Shown one piece after another: positions 18,624 through 27,908 of a DNA stretch of 64,000 nucleotides; the stretch's first letter is position 1, and every line of letters starts with the position of its first letter. Below the pieces are notes generated by a model, which saw only the letters and a program-made list of their open reading frames with translations, was not told the origin of the DNA and searched no databases. The position numbers were made by a program, and so were the translations under genes. The stretch comes from Proteiniphilum acetatigenes DSM 18083 (GTDB lineage: Bacteria; Bacteroidota; Bacteroidia; Bacteroidales; Dysgonomonadaceae): NCBI RefSeq assembly GCF_000380985.1, contig NZ_KB905697.1:124001-188000 (forward strand), read 5' to 3'.

Positions 18624-19535
18624 ATGGACAGGCGTAAATTTATAAAGACCGGAATCGCAGCAGGGACACTGATAGGTGCAGATATGCTGAATGTCAGTTA
18701 TGCACGATCCTTTGACATAAAGAGTAAAAACAACATTCATGATGACGCCTACCTGGATAGTGAAGTAGCACTGGGATCTACCGGACTTACCGTATCTCTT
18801 ATGGCCATGGGATCCGGCACTTCCGGTTGGAACAACTCTTCCAATCAGACGCGGATGGGAATGGAGCAGTTTGTCAGGCTGGCGAAAAATGCCTACGACA
18901 GGGGAATGAAATTCTATGAGATGGCTGAATCGTACGGTTCTCATCCTTTTTTTGCTGAAGCAATGAAAGGTCTGCCACGCGAAGAGCTGACACTTCTTAC
19001 CAAAATAGCAAAAACCGACGGGATTTCAGCAAAAGACACACGAACCAAGATCGACACCTATCGCAGGGAACTCAGCACAGATTATATCGACATTATACTG
19101 ATGCACTGCATGACTTCAGGAGGTTGGGCCAATAGCCGCCAGGGAACTATGGAAGGGTTGACCCGTGCCAAAGAAGACGGCATTATAAAAGCGGTCGGTA
19201 TCTCCGCACACAATCTTGAAGCGCTTCAGGAAGCCGTCGAATCGCCCTGGGTAGATGTAATACTTGCCCGTATTAATCCATTCCAATCGCATATGGACGG
19301 AACTCCCGAAGTAATACGGGAGATATTAAAAAGAGCACGCCAGAACGGGAAAGGTGTGATCGGCATGAAAATATTCGGTGAAGGCAGTCGCGTGAAAGAT
19401 GAAGAGCGTGAACAATCGCTGCGTTACGCCCTGACAGAATCAAATATACACTGCATGACACTCGGATTTCAAAGCACCGCACAAATGAACGATGCCATTG
19501 CACGTGTAGTCCGCATACAGAAAGAAACAGCCTGA
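18624..19535 (+). CDS. Tat-exported aldo/keto reductase
   Basis: This 303-aa protein has a twin-arginine signal (MDRRKFIKTG plus a hydrophobic stretch). An aldo/keto reductase barrel follows: LGSTGLTVSLMAMG, FYEMAESYG with the catalytic Asp position changed to Glu-Ser, LTLLTKIAKTDG with the active-site Lys, and DYIDIILMHCM. It would fold in the cytoplasm with NADP(H) before export. The substrate is unknown. It ends in TGA, another sign of the standard code in the host. Confidence 0.85.
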   Translation: MDRRKFIKTGIAAGTLIGADMLNVSYARSFDIKSKNNIHDDAYLDSEVALGSTGLTVSLMAMGSGTSGWNNSSNQTRMGMEQFVRLAKNAYDRGMKFYEMAESYGSHPFFAEAMKGLPREELTLLTKIAKTDGISAKDTRTKIDTYRRELSTDYIDIILMHCMTSGGWANSRQGTMEGLTRAKEDGIIKAVGISAHNLEALQEAVESPWVDVILARINPFQSHMDGTPEVIREILKRARQNGKGVIGMKIFGEGSRVKDEEREQSLRYALTESNIHCMTLGFQSTAQMNDAIARVVRIQKETA

Positions 19536-19659
19536 TCCAATGTAAAATTTATATTGGCTTTTATTTATCCTGTTCTTGATTTGCTCCGATTCTCAACTTA
19601 TCGTGCTCTTTGTTTATTCCTTGTGTTATCGCATTTCCCCATTGACCAGTATAAAAAAA

Positions 19660-19690
19660 GACAGGGTAGAGAATAACTCCCTTCCCTGTC
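19660..19690 (-). terminator. Terminator of the susCD operon
   Basis: GACAGGG at 19660-19666 pairs with CCCTGTC at 19684-19690, and a run of seven T residues follows on the minus strand. It lies about 70 bp after the SusD stop. Confidence 0.75.
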
Positions 19691-19760
19691 CCATTCCCTT
19701 TCAATAGTGCCGGGTTTATACAGAATTGTATGATAAACCCATTAAAAAGGTACTGATTGA

Positions 19761-21338
19761 TTATTGATTGGCCGGATGGTCGTATGTGGAAGTACGCACA
19801 TCCCAATACATTTTCGTATAATAATTATTGGTTCCGTCATCTAATTTTGAAACCGCTTCTTCCCAGTTAGCCCCGTTCAACGTACTTTCATTGGTAGGAT
19901 ATTTTACCCGGGCGATAATATCTCCTTTCACATCGGACAAAGGTGTAAATGGAATTTGGGTACCGTCGACGACTGCGGAAATCTCTCCGGGCCGGAGGAC
20001 CTGTTCAGGGTAACCTGTGCGGCGGATCTCCGTCCAGGCTTCGGTACCGTTCATAAACAGATCGATATATTTCTGCACGGCAACAGCCTCGGCATCCACG
20101 CTCTGGGAAACGGCATCCACATAAGTATTCAGAGCCGCTCCTGAAACCGTAACTCCTGCCTGTGAAGCCCAATAAGTGATGGAAGCTTCTACCCCTTCTC
20201 TGTAATCGCTGACGGAATAACCGTTGTATTCGCTCAGAATAAACTTCAATTCGGCATAGGTCATCAGCGGAACAGCAAAGTCTTTTTCCAGAAACATCGG
20301 AGGATCGTTGTACCAGTTAGGGGTTCCGACACGAAGTGCTGCGGTTCTCGCATTCGGGATACCATAAGGAATTCCCCTATAAACCCCGTCTATCGCAGTA
20401 GTATACATCTCCAGCCGCGGATCCACAACTCCTTCCCACGGATGAGATTTACTGTTCAGATCGTCTTTCGTTCCCTGAAGAAGGTCGACAAAAGGTTTGG
20501 TGATCGTAAAATCATTCCGTCCGTCAACAAAGAAACCGGAATAAAACAGACAATAATCCGATCCTGTGGTGGAGTATTTGAATGTAGCGGCATCACTATT
20601 ATCTGTAAATACTCCGTCGGCAACGGCCTCCTCTATATAGGTATGCCAGTTGGGATCAACCTTAGAGAGATGGATGGCCAGACGGCATTTCAACGAGTTC
20701 CCGAATTTTTTCCATTTAGATGCGTCGCCTCCGTAAATGACATCCCCTGAAACAAAAGCCACTTGAGATTCGTCGATCATATTCACCGCTTCCCTTAACT
20801 CATCTAACATACCTGCATAAATATCGCTCTGATCATCGTATTTTGCGTACAATACGCCATCTTCCAACCCTGCAATCTCAGTATAGGGTACATTTCCCCA
20901 TGTATCGGTAATGACATTCATAAGCCACACTTTCAATATTTTGGCAGCAGCTATCTGATTGACATTCGCCCCGTATTTCGCATTTTCGGATGCAGTTGTC
21001 TCATCGCTATTCAGTTTTTCCACCTTTTCGAGATTCGCAATTCCCATGTACAAATAATTGAAATAGTTATTATTGGTGGATTCACGGATCTGATAACGGT
21101 CTTCCTCCGTATAGTTCCTTTGTGCCCAATATTGCGCATAAACCAGATTCTGGCGGCCACTGAACCAGTTGTCGTAAACGTTATCCATGATCCATTTCTG
21201 CGCACCGTTCATCAGCATATGTGAAGGCACTTCTTCCGGGTTATTCGGATCCTGATTCAATGTATCCAGATCTTCACAGGATACAATAGAGAAACTTAAT
21301 GCTATTAAGAGCAGAAATTTATATATTTTACTCATCAT
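19761..21338 (-). CDS. SusD/RagB-like nutrient-binding lipoprotein
   Basis: This 525-aa surface lipoprotein has the lipobox SIVSC followed by EDLDTLNQDPNNPEE, typical of the SusD-like_2 family. Helical repeats in the first half and the C-terminal region with VKYPTNE fit the family. It caps the SusC-like transporter encoded just upstream and helps to capture a glycan or peptide. ATG 21338 was chosen because a GGGAGG site lies just before it and a lipoprotein signal follows; an upstream TTG would add five residues. The ligand is unknown. Confidence 0.93.
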   Translation of the reverse strand: MMSKIYKFLLLIALSFSIVSCEDLDTLNQDPNNPEEVPSHMLMNGAQKWIMDNVYDNWFSGRQNLVYAQYWAQRNYTEEDRYQIRESTNNNYFNYLYMGIANLEKVEKLNSDETTASENAKYGANVNQIAAAKILKVWLMNVITDTWGNVPYTEIAGLEDGVLYAKYDDQSDIYAGMLDELREAVNMIDESQVAFVSGDVIYGGDASKWKKFGNSLKCRLAIHLSKVDPNWHTYIEEAVADGVFTDNSDAATFKYSTTGSDYCLFYSGFFVDGRNDFTITKPFVDLLQGTKDDLNSKSHPWEGVVDPRLEMYTTAIDGVYRGIPYGIPNARTAALRVGTPNWYNDPPMFLEKDFAVPLMTYAELKFILSEYNGYSVSDYREGVEASITYWASQAGVTVSGAALNTYVDAVSQSVDAEAVAVQKYIDLFMNGTEAWTEIRRTGYPEQVLRPGEISAVVDGTQIPFTPLSDVKGDIIARVKYPTNESTLNGANWEEAVSKLDDGTNNYYTKMYWDVRTSTYDHPANQ

Positions 21339-21353
21339 TTTTAATCCTCCCAA

Positions 21354-24300
21354 TTAAAATTTTAAACTTACGCTCGCGCCAAAATTAGCTACGGAAGGAA
21401 TGGCTCCTCCCTCTATCCCTTGTATATTTCCGGAGCTGGTGACGATCATTTCGGGATCAAAATGTTTTGTATCCGGCCCCCACACCGCCAGATTGCGGCC
21501 ATAAGCGGAAATACGCAGGGATTTTACAAACTTGTCTTTCTTCAGAGGAAAAGTATATCCTACATTTATTTCACGAAGCTTAATATAATCCGATTTGAAA
21601 ACAGATTGTGCCGCCGGCCCCGTATAAAAGTGACTGGCATAATCCAGTGCATCGGCAACAGTTGTATTTCTCGTGCCATTTTCATCGATCACGCCATCCA
21701 ATATAATTCCATTTTCACGGATACCGTTGGCAGCGGTCTCTTCCAACATCCCGGAATACATTCCAAACATATATGACGTGGAGAAATAATGTCCACCTCT
21801 GGAGAAATCGAGCAGGATACTTGCATCTACATTCCCTATCTTGAATGTATTTGTCCAACCACCGCTGAAATCGGGATAAATACTTCCCAGATTTTCGTTG
21901 CCATCTGTTGCCAGATACAATCCTGATTCCGGATCGATCATTCTGTTTCCCTGATCATCAAATACATAATTCGTTCCCATAATCACGCCGTAAGCATCGC
22001 CTTTCATCGCACCGATTTCCACTCTGAACGGAGCGGCAACAATCCGGTAATAATCTACTCCATCGATCAACTCTTTGACTTTATTCTTATTAGAAGACAA
22101 CATCAACGATGTCTGCCAACTAAAGCTCCGGGTCTGTACGGGGGTAGCATGAAATGCCAGTTCGATTCCTCTATTCGTAATGATTCCCGAATTAATGACC
22201 TGATAAATATAACCGGTCGTCCCCGATACGGACAATGGAATAATCTGATCCTTCGTTTCCGTTGCATAATAGGTGGCATCAAATCCCAGCCGATTATTAA
22301 AGAAAGAGGTTTCCAGACCAACTTCGAAGGAAGTGGTGGATTCCGGTTTCAACTCTGAATTATTCAAAGTGTTCGGCAAACGATAACCGGGTGTTGATGA
22401 GTCGATATTCGTGTATTGGGTATATGTGGTAAGCACCCGGTAAGGATCCGTGTCATTCCCCACGTTTGCCCAGCCGGCACGCAGTTTTCCGAAAGAAAGC
22501 CATCCGGACTGTTCTTTCAACAGTTCAGAAAAAATGAAACTTCCGGTTAATGAGGGATACCAATATGAATTATTCCCTACCGGCAACGTGGACGATTTAT
22601 CGTTACGCAACGTAGCTTCGAGATAGAGCATATTTTTCCAGCCGGCGCTCACATTCCCGAAGATGGAATGGATTCCTTTCTTGCTCAAAAGATTATAAGC
22701 GGCCGCAGGAGAGATGGAATTATTTAAATTATAAAACAGAGGGATGGCAAGCCCGCCTTCCGTTTCTCCATATACATATTCATAGCGGCGATTCATAATG
22801 TTGCCCCCTACGTTGGCATTCAATGAGTAATCATCGAAATGATTGCTATACATCAGCATAAACTCATGGTTTAACTCATATTGCTGACGGGAAATTTCCA
22901 TATACCGGGATTGTTCCTGAGAACCAATGGCATTCCGTTCGTATTGCTTGTCAACAAAGAAATCCAGATTCGTCTTGTACTGGAATTTAAGTTCCGGCAG
23001 TATCTTGTATGAAAGTCCCACATTTCCGTATATACGGTTGCGCGAATCATTCTGGTAGTTCATGTAACGGCTCCAGTACGGGTTATTGCTGTAAACGGGA
23101 GCCGGATCATCCCATGCCGCACGGTTCCATGTAGCTTGCGAGCCATCAGGCATAATATAGAGATCTTTAGACTGAGCCATATCCAGTTCACGATGTCCCC
23201 ATTGTACAAATTTCACCATCACGTTATTATCGCCGTAACCTATTTCCGAACGTCCCTTAGCACGCGAATTAAAATAAGTTACATTGGTAAAGGCTTCCAG
23301 TTTCTGATCGGCACTTGTTGTCGTTCCCGCTATACTGAATACGTTTCTGGACATTGAACTGTTCGGCAGATACCCTTTTAGATCGGTGTTCGTGAATGAC
23401 AACCGTAAAGATGCCCGGTCCGTAGCCTGTGAAATGGAGAGATTATTCGTATAGGATATCCCTGTTTCAAAGAAATCTTCCACATCATGCGTGGGGGCTA
23501 CCCATCGGGAGGTGGTAGGATCCCCTACTTTTCCTCCGGCTTCCCATTTTGCCAGATCGTACCAGGAAAGCACCTCCTGTCCTTCCAGCTTAGGTCCCCA
23601 GCTTTCATCCGTAGCATAATCCGGATAATTATATGTTTTGCCATTAATGATCACTTGTTCAAATGATGAACTGGCTCCGCCACCATAGAGCCTTTGCAAT
23701 TTCGGCAATTTGTTGACCGTCTCAAAGCCGACGGAGCTTGTGAACGAAACGCCCAATCCCTCCTCTCTCGTACCTTTCTTGGTCGTGATCATAATAACAC
23801 CGTTGTTTGCACGGGAACCGTAAAGCGCCGAAGCAGCAGCCCCTTTCAATACAGATATATTTTCAATATCATCGGGATTAATATCCTGCACAAGATTACC
23901 ATAGTCATATCCACCAGCACCACGCTGCGTATTGGTAGAATTATAATCCGTACCTTCCACCGGCACACCGTCAATCACAAACAACGGCTGGTTATTTCCT
24001 GAAATGGAACTTACCCCGCGAATCAGGATCTTAGACGATCCACCCATAGAGCCTGAGCCGCTGGATATCTGTAATCCGGCAACTTTACCCTGCAAAGCAT
24101 TTACCGGATTCGATAAGCCGCCACGCGCCCTGATCATCTCCTCTCCAGCAACCTCGCTTACGGCATACCCTAACGCCTTTTTATCACGGGAGATACCCAA
24201 TGCCGTTACCACGAGTTCATCCAGCAACTCCGTATCCGATGCCAACACTACCCGCACATTGGTACTGACAGGCACTTCCTCTGTCCGCATTCCCACATAA

Positions 24301-24515
24301 GAGACCACCAGAGTGCCGCCGGCAGGAGCAGACAGGTTGAAATTTCCGTCCACATCGGTTACGGTTCCCTGTGAAGTACCCTTCACCTGGATGGTAGCAC
24401 CGATCACAGGATCACCTGCTTCATCTACAACCGTACCACTCACTTGTGTCTGAGCCACAACAATCCCTACTCCAACAAAGAACAGGGCCAATAACATCAT
24501 TAGCTTTCTTTTCAT
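21354..24515 (-). CDS. SusC/RagA-like TonB-linked outer membrane transporter
   Basis: This 1053-aa transporter has a signal peptide ending VAQTQ, then a carboxypeptidase-regulatory-like domain (VSGTVVDEAGDPVIGATIQV), then a plug domain with LFVIDGVPVEG and NISVLKGAAASALYG, then a 22-strand-type barrel ending in aromatic-Lys-Phe (SLKF). It imports oligomers across the outer membrane using TonB energy. It pairs with the SusD-like lipoprotein 15 bp downstream. No sigma/anti-sigma pair or glycoside hydrolase lies nearby, so the substrate is open. Confidence 0.95.
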   Translation of the reverse strand: MKRKLMMLLALFFVGVGIVVAQTQVSGTVVDEAGDPVIGATIQVKGTSQGTVTDVDGNFNLSAPAGGTLVVSYVGMRTEEVPVSTNVRVVLASDTELLDELVVTALGISRDKKALGYAVSEVAGEEMIRARGGLSNPVNALQGKVAGLQISSGSGSMGGSSKILIRGVSSISGNNQPLFVIDGVPVEGTDYNSTNTQRGAGGYDYGNLVQDINPDDIENISVLKGAAASALYGSRANNGVIMITTKKGTREEGLGVSFTSSVGFETVNKLPKLQRLYGGGASSSFEQVIINGKTYNYPDYATDESWGPKLEGQEVLSWYDLAKWEAGGKVGDPTTSRWVAPTHDVEDFFETGISYTNNLSISQATDRASLRLSFTNTDLKGYLPNSSMSRNVFSIAGTTTSADQKLEAFTNVTYFNSRAKGRSEIGYGDNNVMVKFVQWGHRELDMAQSKDLYIMPDGSQATWNRAAWDDPAPVYSNNPYWSRYMNYQNDSRNRIYGNVGLSYKILPELKFQYKTNLDFFVDKQYERNAIGSQEQSRYMEISRQQYELNHEFMLMYSNHFDDYSLNANVGGNIMNRRYEYVYGETEGGLAIPLFYNLNNSISPAAAYNLLSKKGIHSIFGNVSAGWKNMLYLEATLRNDKSSTLPVGNNSYWYPSLTGSFIFSELLKEQSGWLSFGKLRAGWANVGNDTDPYRVLTTYTQYTNIDSSTPGYRLPNTLNNSELKPESTTSFEVGLETSFFNNRLGFDATYYATETKDQIIPLSVSGTTGYIYQVINSGIITNRGIELAFHATPVQTRSFSWQTSLMLSSNKNKVKELIDGVDYYRIVAAPFRVEIGAMKGDAYGVIMGTNYVFDDQGNRMIDPESGLYLATDGNENLGSIYPDFSGGWTNTFKIGNVDASILLDFSRGGHYFSTSYMFGMYSGMLEETAANGIRENGIILDGVIDENGTRNTTVADALDYASHFYTGPAAQSVFKSDYIKLREINVGYTFPLKKDKFVKSLRISAYGRNLAVWGPDTKHFDPEMIVTSSGNIQGIEGGAIPSVANFGASVSLKF

Positions 24516-24612
24516 ACTCTACTTTTTTTTAAATTAAATGATTTAAAGAAAATACGAATATCTTTCTTCTCTCCAAAAACCAAAACAATCGTCTTTTTGA
24601 TATATAATAGTG

Positions 24613-24620
24613 CAAAAGTA
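24613..24620 (-). promoter_or_regulatory. Candidate -7 element for the susCD operon
   Basis: On the minus strand, TACTTTTG matches TAnnTTTG about 100 bp upstream of the SusC start. The 441-bp gap 24516-24956 between divergent genes holds no gene I can support. It also holds a small palindrome GGACA-TGTCC at 24910-24924 near the receptor start. Confidence 0.45.
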
Positions 24621-24956
24621 AATCATTTCTATCAATAAAAATCGATTTACATTGACAAAATAATCTTTTTAACATTCAGACTTTTGAAAAATATAAAGAA
24701 AAGAAACACCCCATGCGTGATTGGAATATAATGACTAACGGCACTGCTTAATCTACTGAGTTTATTTTTCACATCACCGAAGATTGATTTCAAACCTTTT
24801 TTACTTATCTTTGAAAATTGGAGGTAAACTATAAAAAACAGAGACAAACCCTTCATTAAAATTAGTCGATTTCATCAGACTCTTTCAATTTTTTATTTAT
24901 ACAAAATACGGACAATGCCTGTCCATAAAGGATTTATCCGGTAAGAATAAGACTAC

Positions 24957-25328
24957 ATGACCCGTATCGTTATACTTCTGCTTATTACATTTTGCGTTGC
25001 TGTTTCCTCAACGCTTTATGGACAAACGACTGACAGTATATATCAAAATGAAGCACTTACGCTTGAACCGGTAGAAATAATTGCCTATTTCAACCAGCAA
25101 CCTATTTTAGGATTAACTGCTTCGGCACAGTCCGTTTCTTCAAACCTTATAGAAACACAACAGACCACTACACTTTTACCGGCGTTGAATATGGTAGCCG
25201 GTGTTCGTATGGAAGAGCGTTCGCCGGGAAGTTACCGGCTGACAATGCGTGGCAGTCTGATCCGGTCTCCATTTGGTATTCGCAACGTCAAAATATATGT
25301 AGATGAATTTCCTTTAACCGATGTTTAA
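24957..25328 (+). pseudogene. TonB-dependent receptor, N-terminal part, cut by prophage
   Basis: The 123-codon frame has a signal peptide, then the start of a plug domain: LIETQQTTTLLPALNMVAGV, YRLTMRGSLIRSPFGIRNV and KIYVDEFPLTD. The reading frame meets prophage DNA at Asp122 and stops one codon later. Joined to the segment at 54994-56718 it gives one 696-aa receptor with the expected plug order. The fragment alone lacks the barrel and cannot transport. Loss is reversible if the prophage excises. Confidence 0.93.
25320..25323. other. attL core (GATG)
   Basis: GATG at 25320-25323 is the only block shared with the other junction at 54991-54994. Left of it is receptor sequence, right of it is prophage. 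Such a short core fits a serine integrase, which needs only a central dinucleotide. Confidence 0.85.
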
Positions 25329-25610
25329 TACTTGCACACTCATACTTCTCAAACACGCTATCAATTAATTATTTAAAATCAACAAAGAGCCTTAAAATCG
25401 GTCTGGTGAATATGTGAACAGGAATATTCAGAACATTTCAGATTCAAAAAATTTCCATTTTGCGGAAAGTCGGGAGGGGGGAGGTTAACTCACCCTCTTA
25501 AAAACAATTTCATCCCCCTATCCCTCTTGTTAATTAAAATTCTGATAACCTTATAGTTAATTATATATAAATTATTATTATTGAAAGTTGATTAACAGCC
25601 TAAACAATTA
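25324..25610. other. Left-end prophage region without a recognisable gene
   Basis: These 287 bp between attL and the first accessory gene hold no supported gene. A G-rich run at about 25471-25482 and a C-rich stretch at about 25512-25527 stand out against the A+T-rich surroundings. The first bases form one arm of the reconstructed attP (TTGC at 25332-25335 mirrors GCAA at 54977-54980). Confidence 0.6.
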
Positions 25611-26453
25611 CTACGATTGATTTTGTTTAGATTTTAATTTTTCATATTCATCATATACATCACTATATGATTTCATTTTTTTTAATAATACCATAGTTAT
25701 TATTATGAAAATAATCGCAAGGAAAATCAAAAAACTATAGTTATCACTCACTGGGGTAAATAATAATACTGCAATAAATATCAATGTAAGTATTGATAAA
25801 ATAAAAAATATCAAACTCCCAATTGTATATTGTTTATATTTTTTCATTTTATATTTAAGATAATACAGTTTCTCTGTTCTGTTCTCTCCCTCCTTTTTTT
25901 CTTGTTCTATTTGTTTCTTTTCTTTCTTTCTCTCTTCTTCAAATAACCTAAATAATTCTTTTCTCTCTTTCTCCTTCTCTATCTGTTCTTCTCTTATTCT
26001 TCCATCTTCTAATATCTTCTGTTCCGCTTGTTCCTTATCTATTCTTTCCTGCTCAATCCTTTTATATCGATCTTCCAGATAGTTTTCTATTGATCCAATA
26101 GTGTTTAATGAGAAACGATCTTTCATATCCGTTTCAATCATTACCATAAATTCATTGGTTCCGTCTAAGTTTAAAGCTAAAAACTGATCTTCTATATATG
26201 CAGCATTTAAAAGATATGATCTTTCACCTATATCAATTAATAGTGTAGCTATATTTAATAATTCCCATTTTCCTTTCTGTACTATTCCATTTCTGGAAAT
26301 AAGTAAATCATTATTTGGTCGGAAAATAAATAGCTCTTTATCTCCTGTTTCATTAAATACTTCCCAAGATTTACTATATAAGGTGCTTTCTGCATCTAAG
26401 TTTTGACTATAAGACTTTAGCCGATTGATGGAGTTAAGAATAAAAGTTTTCAT
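25611..26453 (-). CDS. Membrane-anchored coiled-coil accessory protein
   Basis: This 280-aa protein begins with a small globular domain (SWEVFNETGDKELFIFRPNN, then LLISRNGIVQKGKWELL) seen in various Bacteroidetes proteins. A long Glu/Lys/Arg/Gln-rich coiled coil (about residues 130-205) follows, then two membrane helices at about 210-260 and a short charged tail. It stops in TAG and has no internal TGA. Being expressed from the end of the prophage near attL, it is a candidate lysogeny-expressed gene, for example for superinfection exclusion; that role is inference. Confidence 0.65.
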   Translation of the reverse strand: MKTFILNSINRLKSYSQNLDAESTLYSKSWEVFNETGDKELFIFRPNNDLLISRNGIVQKGKWELLNIATLLIDIGERSYLLNAAYIEDQFLALNLDGTNEFMVMIETDMKDRFSLNTIGSIENYLEDRYKRIEQERIDKEQAEQKILEDGRIREEQIEKEKERKELFRLFEEERKKEKKQIEQEKKEGENRTEKLYYLKYKMKKYKQYTIGSLIFFILSILTLIFIAVLLFTPVSDNYSFLIFLAIIFIIITMVLLKKMKSYSDVYDEYEKLKSKQNQS

Positions 26454-26495
26454 AGATAAAATATTTAAGCGGGAGTAAATCTTTATAGCTATAAA

Positions 26496-26831
26496 TCAGG
26501 ATAATAGAATTATTTTATCTACTATTTCCATACTTTCAATTTCATTATCGATATTTGTTTTTATTTTAGCTAAACCAAAAAAATCACATATATCATAAGT
26601 ATATCCACCAGATATTTTATCTGTAAATTTTATACTTCCCCGACCTGTAAATGAATAAATACTTTCTTCTTGAGGTTTAATTATTGCAACCTGATTTATT
26701 TCCTTAATTTCACTTAGACCAATAGATTTTTCTTTGTCTCTCTTTTTAAAAGGATCATCAAATTCTAATTTGTTATTCTTTGATAAATCCCACAACTGTG
26801 TTGATATTATCTGTTTAGCTTCGTCTTCCAT
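26496..26831 (-). CDS. Accessory protein of unknown function, TGA-terminated
   Basis: This 111-aa acidic protein has no family I recognise. It starts MEDEAKQIISTQLWDL and shows a beta-rich middle (YSFTGRGSIKFTD). A TATATTTG promoter element lies just upstream, after the terminator of the preceding gene. It ends in TGA at 26496-26498. If TGA were read as Trp, the frame would run without another stop into the next gene and give a 406-aa fusion, so the stop depends on which code is active. Confidence 0.6.
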   Translation of the reverse strand: MEDEAKQIISTQLWDLSKNNKLEFDDPFKKRDKEKSIGLSEIKEINQVAIIKPQEESIYSFTGRGSIKFTDKISGGYTYDICDFFGLAKIKTNIDNEIESMEIVDKIILLS

Positions 26832-26903
26832 AACTCTATATATTTAATGTTTAACCACAAATATATAGCTTTATTTTCAATTACAGATAAGAATAATAAA
26901 AAA

Positions 26904-26931
26904 GAAAGTACCGACTATTGCCGGTACTTTC
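26904..26931 (-). terminator. Rho-independent terminator after the 26944 gene
   Basis: A 10-bp stem (GAAAGTACCG with CGGTACTTTC) is followed on the minus strand by TTTTTTATT. It separates two accessory transcription units. TATATTTG follows about 40 bp later as a promoter for the next gene. Confidence 0.85.
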
Positions 26932-26943
26932 AAACTTATATTA

Positions 26944-27339
26944 TTACCAAATTGCTTTCTCATTTATAGATTCCCAAAGATTATCATCATCATTTAGATT
27001 CCAATTAAAGTTTCTATTAAGTATCTCTTTGGCTTCCTTATTATAGTAGTCTAAAATATTAGCGTGGTTTGTATCTACTCTATCTAATACTGCTTGATAT
27101 TCTTTTCCATCTAATTCATCTTCTTCTTCAGTTATATCATTTGCTCTATCATAGAACCATTTATAACCATACTTTTCAGCAGTATATTTTAATTCATAGG
27201 CATAAGCTAAACATTCCGCTGGATCAAGCTTACTAAATAAATTTTTTAAGTCTGCACTATTTTTATCAACTGCTGCTGTGTTTACTGGATAACAACCAAT
27301 ACCATTAGGATTAATTTTTTTATTTTGATTCATAATCAT
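26944..27339 (-). CDS. Accessory protein of unknown function
   Basis: This 131-aa acidic protein starts at an ATG that overlaps the preceding TAA (TAATG), or six bases later at a second ATG, so it is probably translationally coupled to the upstream gene. The sequence includes YELKYTAEKYGYKWFYDRAN and a C-terminal Asn/Asp-rich run. I do not recognise a family. All Trp codons are TGG and the stop is TAA, so this gene reads the same in both codes. Confidence 0.6.
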   Translation of the reverse strand: MIMNQNKKINPNGIGCYPVNTAAVDKNSADLKNLFSKLDPAECLAYAYELKYTAEKYGYKWFYDRANDITEEEDELDGKEYQAVLDRVDTNHANILDYYNKEAKEILNRNFNWNLNDDDNLWESINEKAIW

Positions 27340-27800
27340 TAGTTATTAATAGTTTTACCTTCTTTTTGTAACTTCTCTAACTCTTCAGAAGCCTTTTTAG
27401 CAGCTTCTTCTTGCGCTCTTAATCTCTCTTCAGCAGCTTGTAATCTCTGCTGATAAGTCCGTTCAGCTTTCTTTTCGTGATACTCCGTAAGTTCCGTAAA
27501 TAGATTAATTATCTCTTTTACGTCCTTATCATCCAAATCATCCATCTTACTTTTAAAAGTCTTTAGATTGTTCTTCAACGTAGCAACTCTGAAAGTGTCT
27601 TTGGTTGTCCTTACACCTTTTCTAACATAGTTGATGTAGATAATACTCCATTGATCTTTTAATGGTAGTGCATCAAACTGTGCTTCGGTAATAAGTTTAC
27701 CATCAACTTTTTTTCTTCTGTTGCTACTAAGATAAGTAGCTTTGTAGAACTCAATCTGTTCTACTTTTTCGCTTTCGCGAAGAAATTTTTTTGTAATCAT
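27339..27800 (-). CDS. Accessory protein, paralogue of the 28805 gene
   Basis: This 153-aa protein shares the block YLSSNRRKKVDGK...LPLKDQWSIIY with the 149-aa product at 28805-29254, and both have coiled-coil C-termini. ATG 27800 was chosen because a TACCTTTG promoter element lies about 40 bp upstream; an in-frame TTG further up is less likely. No enzyme motif is seen. The frame is open back into the 27909 gene if TGA is read as Trp. Confidence 0.65.
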   Translation of the reverse strand: MITKKFLRESEKVEQIEFYKATYLSSNRRKKVDGKLITEAQFDALPLKDQWSIIYINYVRKGVRTTKDTFRVATLKNNLKTFKSKMDDLDDKDVKEIINLFTELTEYHEKKAERTYQQRLQAAEERLRAQEEAAKKASEELEKLQKEGKTINN

Positions 27801-27839
27801 AATATATTTTTTACGATAAACAACTTCGTTTATCTGATA

Positions 27840-27847
27840 CAAAGGTA
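27840..27847 (-). promoter_or_regulatory. -7 element for the 27339-27800 gene
   Basis: TACCTTTG on the minus strand matches TAnnTTTG. It lies between the TGA stop of the 27909 gene and the ATG at 27800, which argues that these are separate genes and that the TGA is normally a true stop. Confidence 0.5.
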
Positions 27848-27908
27848 TGGTAAAGGCTAAAATCCTATCAGGTATAAGTTTTAAGTCAAAAATTATACTA
27901 TTTGATAA

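Noticed and set aside
24647-24856. A 69-aa minus-strand frame in the susC-receptor gap
   Set aside because: It overlaps the promoter region of susC and has low-complexity composition with no start context. I could not support it as a gene.
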